Assembly: GCA_964637515.1 (NCBI GenBank)
Contig: CAZWUI010000004.1
Span: forward strand, 46,651-110,650
Direction: 5' to 3'
DNA length: 64,000 nt
DNA from: RGIG4097 sp964637515
GTDB taxonomy: Bacteria > Bacillota > Clostridia > Christensenellales > CAG-917
In this document: piece by piece, positions 42,194-51,767 of the stretch
Position numbering within the stretch: the first letter of the stretch is position 1
Layout: every line of letters begins with the position of its first letter
Translations under genes and position numbers: made by a program
The notes under the pieces: model-generated
Seen by the model: only the letters and a program-made list of their open reading frames with translations
The model's database searches: none
Told to the model about the DNA's origin: nothing

Positions 42194-44611
42194 ATGGCGA
42201 AACGTAAAGAAAAAGAAATCGTATATAACAGCGTAGTGTACGACGTCGTGTTTGAAGACGTCATGCACAACTCGATGATTCCGTATTCGGAAAACGTCAT
42301 TCTCGACCGTGCGTTGCCCCGTGTTGAAGACGGTCTGAAACCCGTCCAACGTCGCATACTTTACGCAATGTACGAGATGGGGATAACCCCCGATAAACCC
42401 TACAAAAAATGCGCAAGAATAGTGGGCGATTGCCTTGGTAAATATCACCCCCACGGAGATAGCTCTGTCTACGGCGCACTCGTCAGAATGGCGCAACCGT
42501 TCAACATGCGTATGAAACTCGTGGACGGACACGGAAACTTCGGCTCTGTCGACGGGGACGGGGCGGCGGCTATGCGTTATACCGAAGCGCGTATGGCACC
42601 CCTTGCGCTCGAACTTTTGCGCGACCTTGACAAAGACACTGTTTCTTGGACTCCCAACTTCGACGACAGTCTTGAAGAACCCACCATATTGCCGGGCAGA
42701 TTTCCCAATCTTCTCGTCAACGGCGCAAACGGTATTGCGGTCGGACTTGCGACGAATATTCCCACTCACAACATGGCGGAGAGTATCGACGCAGTCGTTG
42801 CGATGATTGACAATCCGAATATCACCACCGCAGAGCTGTTGCAAGTACTCAAAGGACCGGATTTCCCGACAGGCGGATTTATCATTCCTGTGGATAGTCT
42901 TGAAAGCATATACGAAACGGGCAAGGGCAGAATTAAAATTCGCGCACGCTACCACCTCGAAGACGATGACAACGGCAAGAAAAACGTCATCATCACCGAA
43001 CTTCCGTATCAGGTCAACAAGGCGGAACTTCTCACCCGCATTGCAGACTTGAGAGAAAACAATAAAGAGCTTTTGTCGGGCATTAGCGACATAGTTGACG
43101 AAAGCGATAAGACGGGTATGAGAGCGGTCATCAAACTCAAGAAGGACGCTCCCGTCGAAAAGATACTTGCATTCTTGATGAAGAAGTCCAACCTTGAAAT
43201 CGGCTACTCCGTGAACATTGTCGCAATTGCGAACGGCAAGCCTGAACAGTTGGGACTGAAAGATATTTTACGCTATTATATAGCGTATCAGCGCGAAATC
43301 ATTGTGCGTAGAACCACTTACGACTTGAAAGCGGCAAAGGCAAGAGCGGAAATCGTCAAAGGTTTGCTCGTTGCAATTCGCAATATCGACGAAGTCATCG
43401 CAATCATCAAGTCGTCCGAAACCACCGCAAAAGCGAAAGCGACTCTCCGTGAGCGTTTCGATTTGAGCGACGAGCAGGCGCAAGCGATACTCGATATGCG
43501 TTTGAAAGCACTCGCAAGACTCGAAGTAGGCAAACTCGAAGAAGAGCTTGCTTCCCTTGAAAAACTCATCGCAAAACTCAGTGCAATACTGAATAGCAAA
43601 ACCAAACAATACGCGGTCATCAAAGACGAAATCCTTGAAATCAAAAAGAATAATCCGTCCAAGCGTATGTCCGTCATTTTGAGTGCGGACGACGCAAACA
43701 AGGTGGAAATTCCTACCGCGGAAGAAGCGATAGCCTATCGTGAAGGCATCTTCGTCACAAACAATGCGGGACTCATCCGCTTCATGTCTCAAAAGAGTTA
43801 CGCACTCGCACAAAAGGATATGTCCGCATATGGTGAAAACGAATTGCCCAAACAAGTGCTCGAAGTCAACAACAAGGGCGACTTGTATGCATTCACAAAT
43901 CTCGGCAATCTCGTCAAAGTGGACGTCACTTCACTTCCCGAAAAGAGATGGAAAGAGAAGGGCGTAACACTCGGCTCTCTCAATGCGGAAGTAGTGCCCG
44001 GAGAATATCCCGTCAAGTGTTTCTTCTTCCCGTCCACACCCGTCGGAGAGTTCATGTTCTTCACGAAACAAGGGGCGGTGAAACGCACCGACGTCAGCGA
44101 ATTTGCATCCGCAAGGCCTTTCTCGTCCGCAATCATACTTGCAGAGAAAGACGTGCTTTTGAACGTCGAAATCGTGGACGACGAGAAGAACGTGCTCGAA
44201 GTCACCGAAGATGGTCAATGCCTTGTGTATAGTCCCATCGAAGTGCCCATTCAAGGCAGAAAGGCAGGGGGAGTCAAGGGCGTGAAACTCAACGACGGCG
44301 ACTCCGTTGCATACGGCGGACTCATTGAAGAAGAAGGAGAAATCGTCGTTGTCACCACGACAGGTTATATGAAGAGAGTCATATCTTCCACTCTCGATCC
44401 GTCGTCGAGATACCTAAAAGGCGTGAAACTCGTCGACCTTGACAAGAGCAAAGTCAAATTCATCGACTCCGTCAAAGAACCCTATGACCTTGCTGTCGTT
44501 ACGGGCGGTAGGACTCATATCGTCAACACAGAAGACGTGCGCATAGATACGAGAACAACCAAGGGCAAACAACTGTTCAAGACTCCGATAACTTTTGTTA
44601 CGAGAGTTTGA
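42194..44611 (+). CDS. Type IIA DNA topoisomerase subunit A (GyrA/ParC)
   Basis: 805 residues. The breakage-reunion domain has LDRALPRVEDGLKPVQRRIL, GKYHPHGDSSVYGALVRMAQ and the catalytic tyrosine in AAAMRYTEARM; then a coiled coil and a C-terminal beta-pinwheel with IQGRKAGGVKGVKL. I do not find the QRRGGKG GyrA box that allows negative supercoiling, so a decatenating, ParC-like enzyme is the better guess. ATG at 42194 is 7 nt after GGGGAGG; a TTG at 42188 is too near. It overlaps nothing and follows the B subunit after 2 nt. Confidence 0.93.
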   Translation: MAKRKEKEIVYNSVVYDVVFEDVMHNSMIPYSENVILDRALPRVEDGLKPVQRRILYAMYEMGITPDKPYKKCARIVGDCLGKYHPHGDSSVYGALVRMAQPFNMRMKLVDGHGNFGSVDGDGAAAMRYTEARMAPLALELLRDLDKDTVSWTPNFDDSLEEPTILPGRFPNLLVNGANGIAVGLATNIPTHNMAESIDAVVAMIDNPNITTAELLQVLKGPDFPTGGFIIPVDSLESIYETGKGRIKIRARYHLEDDDNGKKNVIITELPYQVNKAELLTRIADLRENNKELLSGISDIVDESDKTGMRAVIKLKKDAPVEKILAFLMKKSNLEIGYSVNIVAIANGKPEQLGLKDILRYYIAYQREIIVRRTTYDLKAAKARAEIVKGLLVAIRNIDEVIAIIKSSETTAKAKATLRERFDLSDEQAQAILDMRLKALARLEVGKLEEELASLEKLIAKLSAILNSKTKQYAVIKDEILEIKKNNPSKRMSVILSADDANKVEIPTAEEAIAYREGIFVTNNAGLIRFMSQKSYALAQKDMSAYGENELPKQVLEVNNKGDLYAFTNLGNLVKVDVTSLPEKRWKEKGVTLGSLNAEVVPGEYPVKCFFFPSTPVGEFMFFTKQGAVKRTDVSEFASARPFSSAIILAEKDVLLNVEIVDDEKNVLEVTEDGQCLVYSPIEVPIQGRKAGGVKGVKLNDGDSVAYGGLIEEEGEIVVVTTTGYMKRVISSTLDPSSRYLKGVKLVDLDKSKVKFIDSVKEPYDLAVVTGGRTHIVNTEDVRIDTRTTKGKQLFKTPITFVTRV

Positions 44612-44647
44612 AACTACTGAAGAATTAAAATTTTTTGGAGATATATT

Positions 44648-46135
44648 ATGAACAAAATCGGTTTTGATCAAAATCTCTACATGGAGAAACAGTCCGAGCA
44701 CATTCTCGAACGTATCAGCCATTTCGACAAACTTTATCTTGAATTTGGCGGAAAGCTCTTCGATGACTTGCACGCATCGAGAGTCTTGCCCGGGTTCGAT
44801 AAGGCGGCGAAAATCAAACTCTTGCAAAAACTCAAGGACCAAGCGGAGCTCATCATTTGCATCAATGCAAACGATATTGAGCGCAACAAAATCCGCGCTG
44901 ATTACGGCATCACCTATGGCAGTGAAGTCGAAAGAATGATAGACAATATCTCGGCAATGGGGATATATATCAACTGCGTAGTCATCACGATGTTCACCGA
45001 TCAACAAGCGGCAAAAACCTATCAATATAAGCTCGAAAACCGCGGCATAAAGGTGTATATCCACCGTCCGACCAAGGGTTATCCCCACGAAATCGACACT
45101 ATCGTTTCCGACGAAGGTTACGGCGCAAATCCGTATATCGAAACCTCTCGTCCGCTTGTCGTATGCACGGCGCCCGGTCCCGGTAGCGGTAAACTTGCGA
45201 CTTGCCTTAGCCAACTCTACCACGAGTACAAGAGAGGTATCAAAGCAGGGTATGCGAAGTTTGAAACCTTCCCCATTTGGAATATACCCCTCAATCATCC
45301 CGTCAACGTTGCTTACGAGGCGGCGACTGCGGATCTCAAGGACGTCAACAAAATCGACAACTTCCACCTTGAAGCCTACGGCAAAATCGCAGTCAACTAC
45401 AACCGCGATATAGAAGTTTTCCCTGTCGTCAGAAGCATTCTTGCAAAGATTACCGGGGACGATTTCATCTATCAATCCCCGACGGATATGGGCGTCAATA
45501 TGGCGGGGTATTGCATAACCGACGACGAAGCGTGTTGCAATGCGTCGAAACAAGAAGTCATCCGTCGCTACTACAAGGCGAAATGCGACTACAAAAACGG
45601 CACCGCAAAACCCAGCACCATTGAAAGACTTGAATTTTTGATGTCAAGACTCGAAATCACGATAGCGGATAGAAAAGTCGTTGCACCCGCACTCGCAAAG
45701 AACGAAGAAAACGAGAATAAAGGTGCGGTCGCAATCGAACTTCCCGACGGCAAAATCATTACGGGCAGGACGTCTGAACTTATGTCTGCATCCGCGGCGG
45801 CGGTGTTCAACGCAGTCAAGGAACTTGCAGGCATAGACGACCAAAAGAAACTCATCTCTCCCGTCGTCATCGGACCTATCCTTGACCTGAAAACCAAAAT
45901 ATTGCACGAAAAACACACTCCGCTTTCCCTTGAAGAAGCGTTGCTTGCACTCTCTGTATGCGCGGCGTCCGACGTGACGGCGGCAAGAGCGGTCGAACAA
46001 CTCAAACGCCTTGAAAATTGTGAAGCGCATTCATCGCATATGCTCTTCAAAGCGGATGAAAATCCTTTCCGTAAACTCGGCATTTATCTCACTTGCGAAC
46101 CCGAATTTGCGGACAACAATCTATTCAACAACTGA
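44648..46135 (+). CDS. DUF1846 domain-containing protein
   Basis: 495 residues, the full DUF1846 length. Visible are the start KIGFDQNLYMEKQSEHI, DKLYLEFGGKLFDDLHASRV and a P-loop-like CTAPGPGSGKLATCLSQLYH. The family is widespread in anaerobic Bacillota, fused or solo; its reaction is not known. TGGAG lies upstream of the ATG; pepF follows after 8 nt. Confidence 0.9.
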   Translation: MNKIGFDQNLYMEKQSEHILERISHFDKLYLEFGGKLFDDLHASRVLPGFDKAAKIKLLQKLKDQAELIICINANDIERNKIRADYGITYGSEVERMIDNISAMGIYINCVVITMFTDQQAAKTYQYKLENRGIKVYIHRPTKGYPHEIDTIVSDEGYGANPYIETSRPLVVCTAPGPGSGKLATCLSQLYHEYKRGIKAGYAKFETFPIWNIPLNHPVNVAYEAATADLKDVNKIDNFHLEAYGKIAVNYNRDIEVFPVVRSILAKITGDDFIYQSPTDMGVNMAGYCITDDEACCNASKQEVIRRYYKAKCDYKNGTAKPSTIERLEFLMSRLEITIADRKVVAPALAKNEENENKGAVAIELPDGKIITGRTSELMSASAAAVFNAVKELAGIDDQKKLISPVVIGPILDLKTKILHEKHTPLSLEEALLALSVCAASDVTAARAVEQLKRLENCEAHSSHMLFKADENPFRKLGIYLTCEPEFADNNLFNN

Positions 46136-46143
46136 GGTGAATT

Positions 46144-47922
46144 ATGGATATAAAACAACGCAGTGAAATCCCTTCGGAATTTAAGTGGAGAATCACGGAT
46201 ATTTTCCCCGACAACGAGAGTTGGGAAGAGAGTTTTTTCGCAACCGAAGAAATGCTCCCCAAACTTGCCGAATACAACGGTAAACTCAACAACGACGACG
46301 ATATTTACGAATGTTTGACTCTATCGAGCCGTCTTTCGCATAACCTGTCAAGACTCTATCAATATGCTAGACTCCGTCGCGACGAAGATTCGAGAGAAGG
46401 GCTTTATCAGGGCATGACGGACAGGGCGGAAAATCTCACCGTCAGATACGGCGCACTCGGCGCATATATCTCTCCCGAACTCACAGAACTCCCGGTTGAA
46501 GAACTCAAAAGACTCGGTGCGAGCAAGCGTTTTTCGGATTACTCCGTTATGTTTGACGAACTCATCAGGGATAAGAACATCATCCTTTCTAAAAACGAAG
46601 AAAGAATTTTGAGCGAAATGGGAGCCTTTGCCGACAACAACGAAGAAGTTTTCACCATGTTCGATTGCGCAGACGTCAAGTTTGCTCCCGTCGAACTCGT
46701 TGACGGCACCAAGGTCGAAATGAGCCACGGCAACTACGGTCTTCTCATGCTCGACGGCGAACAAGAAAACAGAAAACGAGCGTTTGAAAGTATGTTCGGC
46801 GCATACCGCGACTACGTGAACACCCTTGCGACCAACTATGCAGGCAACGTCAAAAAGGACTGGTTCTTTGCGAAAATCCGCGGATTCAAGTCCTCTCTCG
46901 ACTACGCTATGTACTGTGAAGACGTTCCGTCAACCTGCTATCAAAAACTTCTCGAAGCAGTTGACGGCGGTCTGAAACCTTTGCACCGCTACGTTGCACT
47001 TCGTCGTCGCGCTCTCGGTATCGATCTCAATATGTATGACTTGCAAACTCCTATCGTCAAGGAACAAACTTTGTCCCTTGAATATAAGGACGCAGTCGCT
47101 CTTGTCAAAGATGCACTCAAAGTTATGGGCAAAGAGTATTCCGATATTCTTGCATCCGCATTCGACAACGGTTGGGTGGACGTCTACGAAAACAAGGGCA
47201 AGAAGAGCGGTGCATATAGTTGGGGTTGCTACGGCGTGCATCCGTTCGTTCTTCTCAACTACACTCCCACCACTCTCAACGTTTTCACGATTGCGCACGA
47301 GTTGGGACACTCCTTGCACTCCTACTATTCGGACGCAAATCAACCCGAAGAAAAGGCGGGATACAAGATTTTCGTTGCGGAAATCGCATCGACGGTCAAC
47401 GAAGTCCTTCTTCTCAAACACCTTCTCAAAACCGCAACGGGTGATTTCAGAAAATATCTGTTGTCCTATTATCTTGATATGTTCCGCACGACTTTCTTCA
47501 GACAGACTATGTTCTCTGAATTTGAAGTCATAGCGCATAATACGGCAGAGAAGGGCGAACCGCTCACCGCGGAAGTGTTGTCCGACGCTTACTACGAACT
47601 CAACAAGAAATATTACGGCACCGCAGTCAATCACAACGATTTGATTCGCTATGAATGGGCGAGAATACCGCACTTCTATTCGAGTTTCTACGTCTACAAG
47701 TATGCGACGGGAATCACTGCGGCAGTTACGATTGCGGACAACATTCTCACCTATGGTGAAAAATATTTCGAGAAGTATCGCAAATTCTTGTCTTCGGGCG
47801 GAAGTATGCCCCCGCTTGACGAACTGCGCCTTGCGGACGTCGACCTTGAAAGCGACGCTCCTTACGTAAAAGCCGTTTCCGAATTTTCGGCAACTCTCGA
47901 TGAACTTGAAAAACTCATTTAG
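46144..47922 (+). CDS. pepF: Oligoendopeptidase F
   Basis: 592 residues, M3 metallopeptidase. Zinc motif HELGHSLHSYYS, with the third ligand Glu in KIFVAEIASTVNE. It is cytoplasmic and cleaves short peptides (7-17 residues). AGGTG lies upstream of the ATG. The next gene starts inside its last 23 nt. Confidence 0.94.
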   Translation: MDIKQRSEIPSEFKWRITDIFPDNESWEESFFATEEMLPKLAEYNGKLNNDDDIYECLTLSSRLSHNLSRLYQYARLRRDEDSREGLYQGMTDRAENLTVRYGALGAYISPELTELPVEELKRLGASKRFSDYSVMFDELIRDKNIILSKNEERILSEMGAFADNNEEVFTMFDCADVKFAPVELVDGTKVEMSHGNYGLLMLDGEQENRKRAFESMFGAYRDYVNTLATNYAGNVKKDWFFAKIRGFKSSLDYAMYCEDVPSTCYQKLLEAVDGGLKPLHRYVALRRRALGIDLNMYDLQTPIVKEQTLSLEYKDAVALVKDALKVMGKEYSDILASAFDNGWVDVYENKGKKSGAYSWGCYGVHPFVLLNYTPTTLNVFTIAHELGHSLHSYYSDANQPEEKAGYKIFVAEIASTVNEVLLLKHLLKTATGDFRKYLLSYYLDMFRTTFFRQTMFSEFEVIAHNTAEKGEPLTAEVLSDAYYELNKKYYGTAVNHNDLIRYEWARIPHFYSSFYVYKYATGITAAVTIADNILTYGEKYFEKYRKFLSSGGSMPPLDELRLADVDLESDAPYVKAVSEFSATLDELEKLI

Positions 47923-48520
47923 AATAACGGTTTTATTTGTTTTGATATTGACTTGTCTGTTCTCGTTGTCCGCTTGCGACGATGTTGAACAGACGAGCGA
48001 ATACGGATATTTTCTTGCGGTTGAGAGCGTGAGCGAAAAGGACGGAGAAGTCCAAGTGAAACTCATTCTGTCAACTGCTGAAAACAACAATACGCTTGAT
48101 ATGGTCAAGGCAAATTGTTTCGTAGCGGTTGAGCGGGACGGATTTTTCTACGATAAGGCGGAATACGTCTTTCGTCTTGACGGCGAGTCGATATTTAGTG
48201 CAACGGAAGATTTCCTTGCCCTATATGGCACGAACTATGCTGTCGAAGATTTTTCAAGTTTGAAAATAGTCTTCGACTATGTTACAATCTATAAATCCAC
48301 GAAAAGCGACGGAGTCAGGTCGGAAGCGGGGAAGAAGTACGTTCATTCCTTTGAAATCGAAAATACGGATAACGTATTCGTCCTTGACAGGCGGATTGCT
48401 CATTCGTCGGCGTGGTACGGCGTTGCGATCATAGCGACCGTGTGTGCGGTCGGTGCAGTGATTGCGGTTGCCGTGATCAAAAGAGGTAAGTATGGCAGAA
48501 AAAACGAAGAAAGAAACTAG
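47900..48520 (+). CDS. Lipoprotein with a C-terminal membrane helix, function unknown
   Basis: 206 residues. Signal peptide with lipobox LSAC, a mostly beta extracytoplasmic domain (about 30-165) and a second membrane helix (about 170-192) followed by a basic tail. This double anchoring is uncommon. No family recognised. Its start overlaps pepF by 23 nt and its end overlaps dnaB by 29 nt, so it is embedded in an operon. Confidence 0.7.
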   Translation: MNLKNSFRITVLFVLILTCLFSLSACDDVEQTSEYGYFLAVESVSEKDGEVQVKLILSTAENNNTLDMVKANCFVAVERDGFFYDKAEYVFRLDGESIFSATEDFLALYGTNYAVEDFSSLKIVFDYVTIYKSTKSDGVRSEAGKKYVHSFEIENTDNVFVLDRRIAHSSAWYGVAIIATVCAVGAVIAVAVIKRGKYGRKNEERN

Positions 48521-50024
48521 AAAACCCATTCGCACTATGCCCAACAATATCGAGGCGGAAGAGTGCGTTTTGGGCGCAATGCTCATTGACGACAAAGCCG
48601 CAGATACGGTCATTCCGCTCTTGCACGCGGACGACTTTTACGTGCCTGCAAACCGCATTGTCTTTGCGGTCATGCGTGAGTTGCAAGAAAATTCCAAGCC
48701 TATCGACACGGTGTCCGTTGCGGACAAACTCGAAAAGGACGGAAAACTTGACGAAGTCGGTTCAATCGCATATCTAAGTTCTCTTGCGGAAAAACTGCCT
48801 AGCGCCGCAAACGCAACCTATTATGCGGAACTCATAAAGAGAGATTCCCTTTCTCGTAAAGTCATCAACGCAGGCAATGAAATCGTCGAATTTGCCTATG
48901 ACAGCGGAGAAGGTGCGGCATCCCTTGCAAAAGCGGAACAACTCGTTTTCAGAATTTCAGAAGAAGAAAGCGACAAGGCGTTGGTGCATGCAAAAGACGC
49001 ACTCACCGTTGCACTTCAAAACATTATGGACGCACAGTCGGGCAACACTCCCAACGAGTACGTTTTCACGGGATTTAAGCGTTTCGACACCATGACCAAA
49101 GGTTTGAAACCCGGTGAGTTTATCATTCTTGCCGCTCGTCCTTCGGTCGGCAAAACCGCTCTCGCTCTCAATATTGCGACAAACGTCGTCATGGCGGGCA
49201 AAACGGTTGCGGTCTTCAATATGGAAATGACGGCGGAATCCCTTGTCAAACGTATGCTTGCCTACTTGTCGGGAGTCACTTTCGACAGTATGGACGTGAG
49301 AGGTCAACTCTCGGATTCCGACAGCGGTAGACTCCTTAACGCTTACAACAAACTCCTTGCATCCAATCTCTATATCGATGATTATTCTATGAATCATCCG
49401 TCGGATATTTTGTCGAAATGCCGTCGTCTCAAACGCGAACACGGACTCGACCTTGTCATCGTTGACTATCTGCAACTTATGGAGGCGGAGGCGAAGGGTA
49501 GAGCGTCGGAGTCAAGACAAAACGACGTCAGCATGATGTCCCGTCAACTCAAAGTCTACGCAAAAGAACTCGGCGTGCCTATCATCGCATTGTCACAAAT
49601 GTCTCGTGGCGTTGAAAAAGAGGGCGGTAGATTGCCGCAACTCAGCGACTTGCGTGACTCGGGCGCAATCGAACAAGACGCGGACGTCGTCGTATTCTTG
49701 CACGATCCGTCAAAGGCGGACGAAAACCTTCCCAAAGACGAAATCACCCTTCTCGTCAGAAAGAACAGAAGCGGTGCGATAGGGGAAATCAAACTCAACT
49801 GGCGCGGTGAAACCACAACTTTCCGCGAAATGACGCAGGACGGTACGGTGATTGTCCCCGACGACGCACCCGCACCCGCGGACAACGATTCGGGCAGAGC
49901 ACCCGCAGTCATCGAAAATGCAGATATGCCGTTTGACACTCCCACCGCAGAGCCTGTTGACGATGACGACGAAGAATATGTTGACGAAATGACCGAAGTC
50001 GAAAGCGAAGACCTGCCTTTCTAA
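48492..50024 (+). CDS. dnaB: Replicative DNA helicase DnaB (DnaC of Bacillus)
   Basis: 510 residues. N-terminal primase-interaction domain (MPNNIEAEECVLGAML), a linker, and the RecA-type motor with Walker A ARPSVGKTALAL, Walker B VIVDYLQLM and the arginine-finger/DnaB-like motif RDSGAIEQDADVV. It unwinds DNA at the fork and recruits DnaG. After the helicase core there is an unusual acidic, Pro/Asp/Glu-rich tail of about 50 residues ending in ESEDLPF, like the C-terminal tip of SSB. GAGGT precedes the ATG. A terminator follows. Confidence 0.96.
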   Translation: MAEKTKKETRKPIRTMPNNIEAEECVLGAMLIDDKAADTVIPLLHADDFYVPANRIVFAVMRELQENSKPIDTVSVADKLEKDGKLDEVGSIAYLSSLAEKLPSAANATYYAELIKRDSLSRKVINAGNEIVEFAYDSGEGAASLAKAEQLVFRISEEESDKALVHAKDALTVALQNIMDAQSGNTPNEYVFTGFKRFDTMTKGLKPGEFIILAARPSVGKTALALNIATNVVMAGKTVAVFNMEMTAESLVKRMLAYLSGVTFDSMDVRGQLSDSDSGRLLNAYNKLLASNLYIDDYSMNHPSDILSKCRRLKREHGLDLVIVDYLQLMEAEAKGRASESRQNDVSMMSRQLKVYAKELGVPIIALSQMSRGVEKEGGRLPQLSDLRDSGAIEQDADVVVFLHDPSKADENLPKDEITLLVRKNRSGAIGEIKLNWRGETTTFREMTQDGTVIVPDDAPAPADNDSGRAPAVIENADMPFDTPTAEPVDDDDEEYVDEMTEVESEDLPF

Positions 50025-50034
50025 AAAAACTTAT

Positions 50035-50058
50035 GCCCCCGAAATCGGGGGCTTTTTT
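50035..50058 (+). terminator. Intrinsic terminator after dnaB
   Basis: Stem GCCCCCGA/TCGGGGGC with loop AA and TTTTTT. Confidence 0.9.
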
Positions 50059-50209
50059 CTGCCTTTTTACAAGAAATACTAATATTTTTATTACTAAGTT
50101 TGATTTGATTTTGAGTGCAATTTTTTTGTTTGATTTCACAATAATCTCTGTCTTTGCAACTGTTTTTAGCAATAATTCTTTCGCACATATAACTGTTTTT
50201 CGATAACAA

Positions 50210-50236
50210 TTTTCAAGTGTTTTGCATACTTGAAAA
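50210..50236. repeat. Inverted repeat around the yqfC -35
   Basis: TTTTCAAGT/ACTTGAAAA (9-bp arms, 9-nt spacer) covers the -35 of the yqfC promoter. It could be a regulator site. The rest of 50059-50257 is AT-rich and holds no gene. Confidence 0.4.
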
Positions 50237-50252
50237 ACCTTTTTCATACACT
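50224..50252 (+). promoter_or_regulatory. Sigma-E-like promoter of yqfC
   Basis: GCATACT, 14-nt spacer, CATACACT. The -10 fits the sigma-E consensus CATACAHT and the -35 fits KMATATT with one mismatch. The -10 ends 5 nt before the ATG. Confidence 0.65.
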
Positions 50253-50257
50253 CGAAT

Positions 50258-50512
50258 ATGTTCATTGACGAAGTGAAAAGAAAATTCGATTTGGATGACG
50301 TAATTTGCGGGTTTTCGCTTGCGGTTTTCGGGGATGAATGCGTGTTGATTGAGGGCGTTAGAAGTCTTGTTTTCGTGGGTTCTGACGAGATAAAAGTCAA
50401 AGTAAAAAAACAAGTTTTGTCCATTGCGGGCGAAGGGCTGTCAACCGTCGAAATCGGGGGCGGAAATCTCTACGTCAAAGGGAAGATTTATGGCGTTTCG
50501 TTTGAAAAGTAA
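50258..50512 (+). CDS. yqfC: YabP/YqfC-family sporulation protein
   Basis: 84 residues, a small beta-rich protein with ECVLIEGVRSLVFVGSDEIK and the paired pattern of the YabP/YqfC family. In Bacillus yqfC is in the sigma-E (mother-cell) regulon and lies before yqfD, as here. The ATG has no Shine-Dalgarno and the sigma-E-like promoter puts the transcription start at the start codon, so it may be leaderless. Confidence 0.82.
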   Translation: MFIDEVKRKFDLDDVICGFSLAVFGDECVLIEGVRSLVFVGSDEIKVKVKKQVLSIAGEGLSTVEIGGGNLYVKGKIYGVSFEK

Positions 50513-51767
50513 TTCTCAAAATTCGAGAGCAAAAAATGAAAAGAAAACAGCCGATGAAAAGCGGAATGATTCCGCCTGTAAAAGCGCAGTGAAAAATCTC
50601 GGTTGTTTTTCAAAGTCTGGAAATGAAAAAGACAGTGTTAGTTCGCCTGAAAAACGGGAAAACACCACGTTGAAACCGAGAAAAATTCCGCCGTTTTCAA
50701 GGGTGAAATTTTCGGTTGAAACCGCGACTCCGACAAACCTTGTGAACAAGTTGTCCGCCACGTCCGTTTTGCACGCTCCGACCGTCGCGGGCGGAAAACT
50801 TATGTTTTCCGTGCCGTCAAAAGACTGCGCCAAGATTATTGCATTGTTGGACGAGTTGTGCTATAATTACAAAATAATGGCGATAAACGGCGTTTTCGCA
50901 TACGCTTTTTCGCTGTTGAAACGACTGGGAATAATCGTAGGCATAGTGTTATCTGTTGCAGTATTCGTGATTTATTCCTTTTTCGTCGTCGAGATTGACG
51001 GAGATTTTTCTCCCGAAGTCGAGAATGTGCTATCTTCTCACGGCATAGCGGAAGGGAAATTCGTCCCTGCGCTTGACTGCGAAAAGATAGGGCGGGAAAT
51101 ACGCTCCCTTGACGGCGTGTCGTTTGCATCGGTAGAGCGTATTGGCACGCGCGTGCGTGTTCACGTGCGCTACGAGCAGGATGAAAAACCTTTCGTGCAA
51201 TACGGCGGAGAAGTCAAATCCGTTTGCGACTCGGTGGTCACGCGGATAGTCGTTTTCGGCGGTACGTGCGAAGTGGAAGTCGGACAAACCGTGAAAAGCG
51301 GGGACGTACTCATCGGCGGATATTATCTTGTGGGTGACGAAAAAGTGCCGACGACCGCTAGCGGTGAGGTCTACGGACGAAAAACCACGACGAAAACTCG
51401 GTTTTTTGCAGATACTTATATTGTGAGCGTGAAAGGGAAAGTGAGGTCGTGCGTGCGGTTGAGCGTTTTCGGGAAGAAACCCAAAGCCCCAAAGTCACCG
51501 TATGAAAACTACGAATTGCGCTACGACGAGAGAAAAAACGACTTTTTGTTGCCGTACACGGTTTGCAGGTGGACTTTCACCGAAATCGTGCAGTCTGAAA
51601 AGTCAAACAATCTCACCGAAAAGAAAATGAAAGACTTGACTTACTCGTCCGTTATCGAAAACTTGGCGGACGTGAAAGTGCTGTCAAGAGACGACGAAAT
51701 TCAAAGAACGGACGGCGGGTATATCGTCAAGACCACCGTCGTCACGGAGGAAAGAATAGACAAATGA
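50490..51767 (+). CDS. yqfD: Sporulation protein YqfD
   Basis: 425 residues from the ATG at 50490 (GGAAGA upstream; overlaps yqfC by 23 nt). After an uncharged-to-basic low-complexity N-terminus of about 75 residues comes the YqfD core, with a membrane helix (about 146-168) and an extracytoplasmic region carrying GTRVRVHVRYEQDEKP and GQTVKSGDVLIGGYY. Required for normal spore formation in Bacillus; biochemistry unknown. The long N-terminal extension is unusual for the family. Overlaps phoH by 4 nt. Confidence 0.85.
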   Translation: MAFRLKSNSQNSRAKNEKKTADEKRNDSACKSAVKNLGCFSKSGNEKDSVSSPEKRENTTLKPRKIPPFSRVKFSVETATPTNLVNKLSATSVLHAPTVAGGKLMFSVPSKDCAKIIALLDELCYNYKIMAINGVFAYAFSLLKRLGIIVGIVLSVAVFVIYSFFVVEIDGDFSPEVENVLSSHGIAEGKFVPALDCEKIGREIRSLDGVSFASVERIGTRVRVHVRYEQDEKPFVQYGGEVKSVCDSVVTRIVVFGGTCEVEVGQTVKSGDVLIGGYYLVGDEKVPTTASGEVYGRKTTTKTRFFADTYIVSVKGKVRSCVRLSVFGKKPKAPKSPYENYELRYDERKNDFLLPYTVCRWTFTEIVQSEKSNNLTEKKMKDLTYSSVIENLADVKVLSRDDEIQRTDGGYIVKTTVVTEERIDK

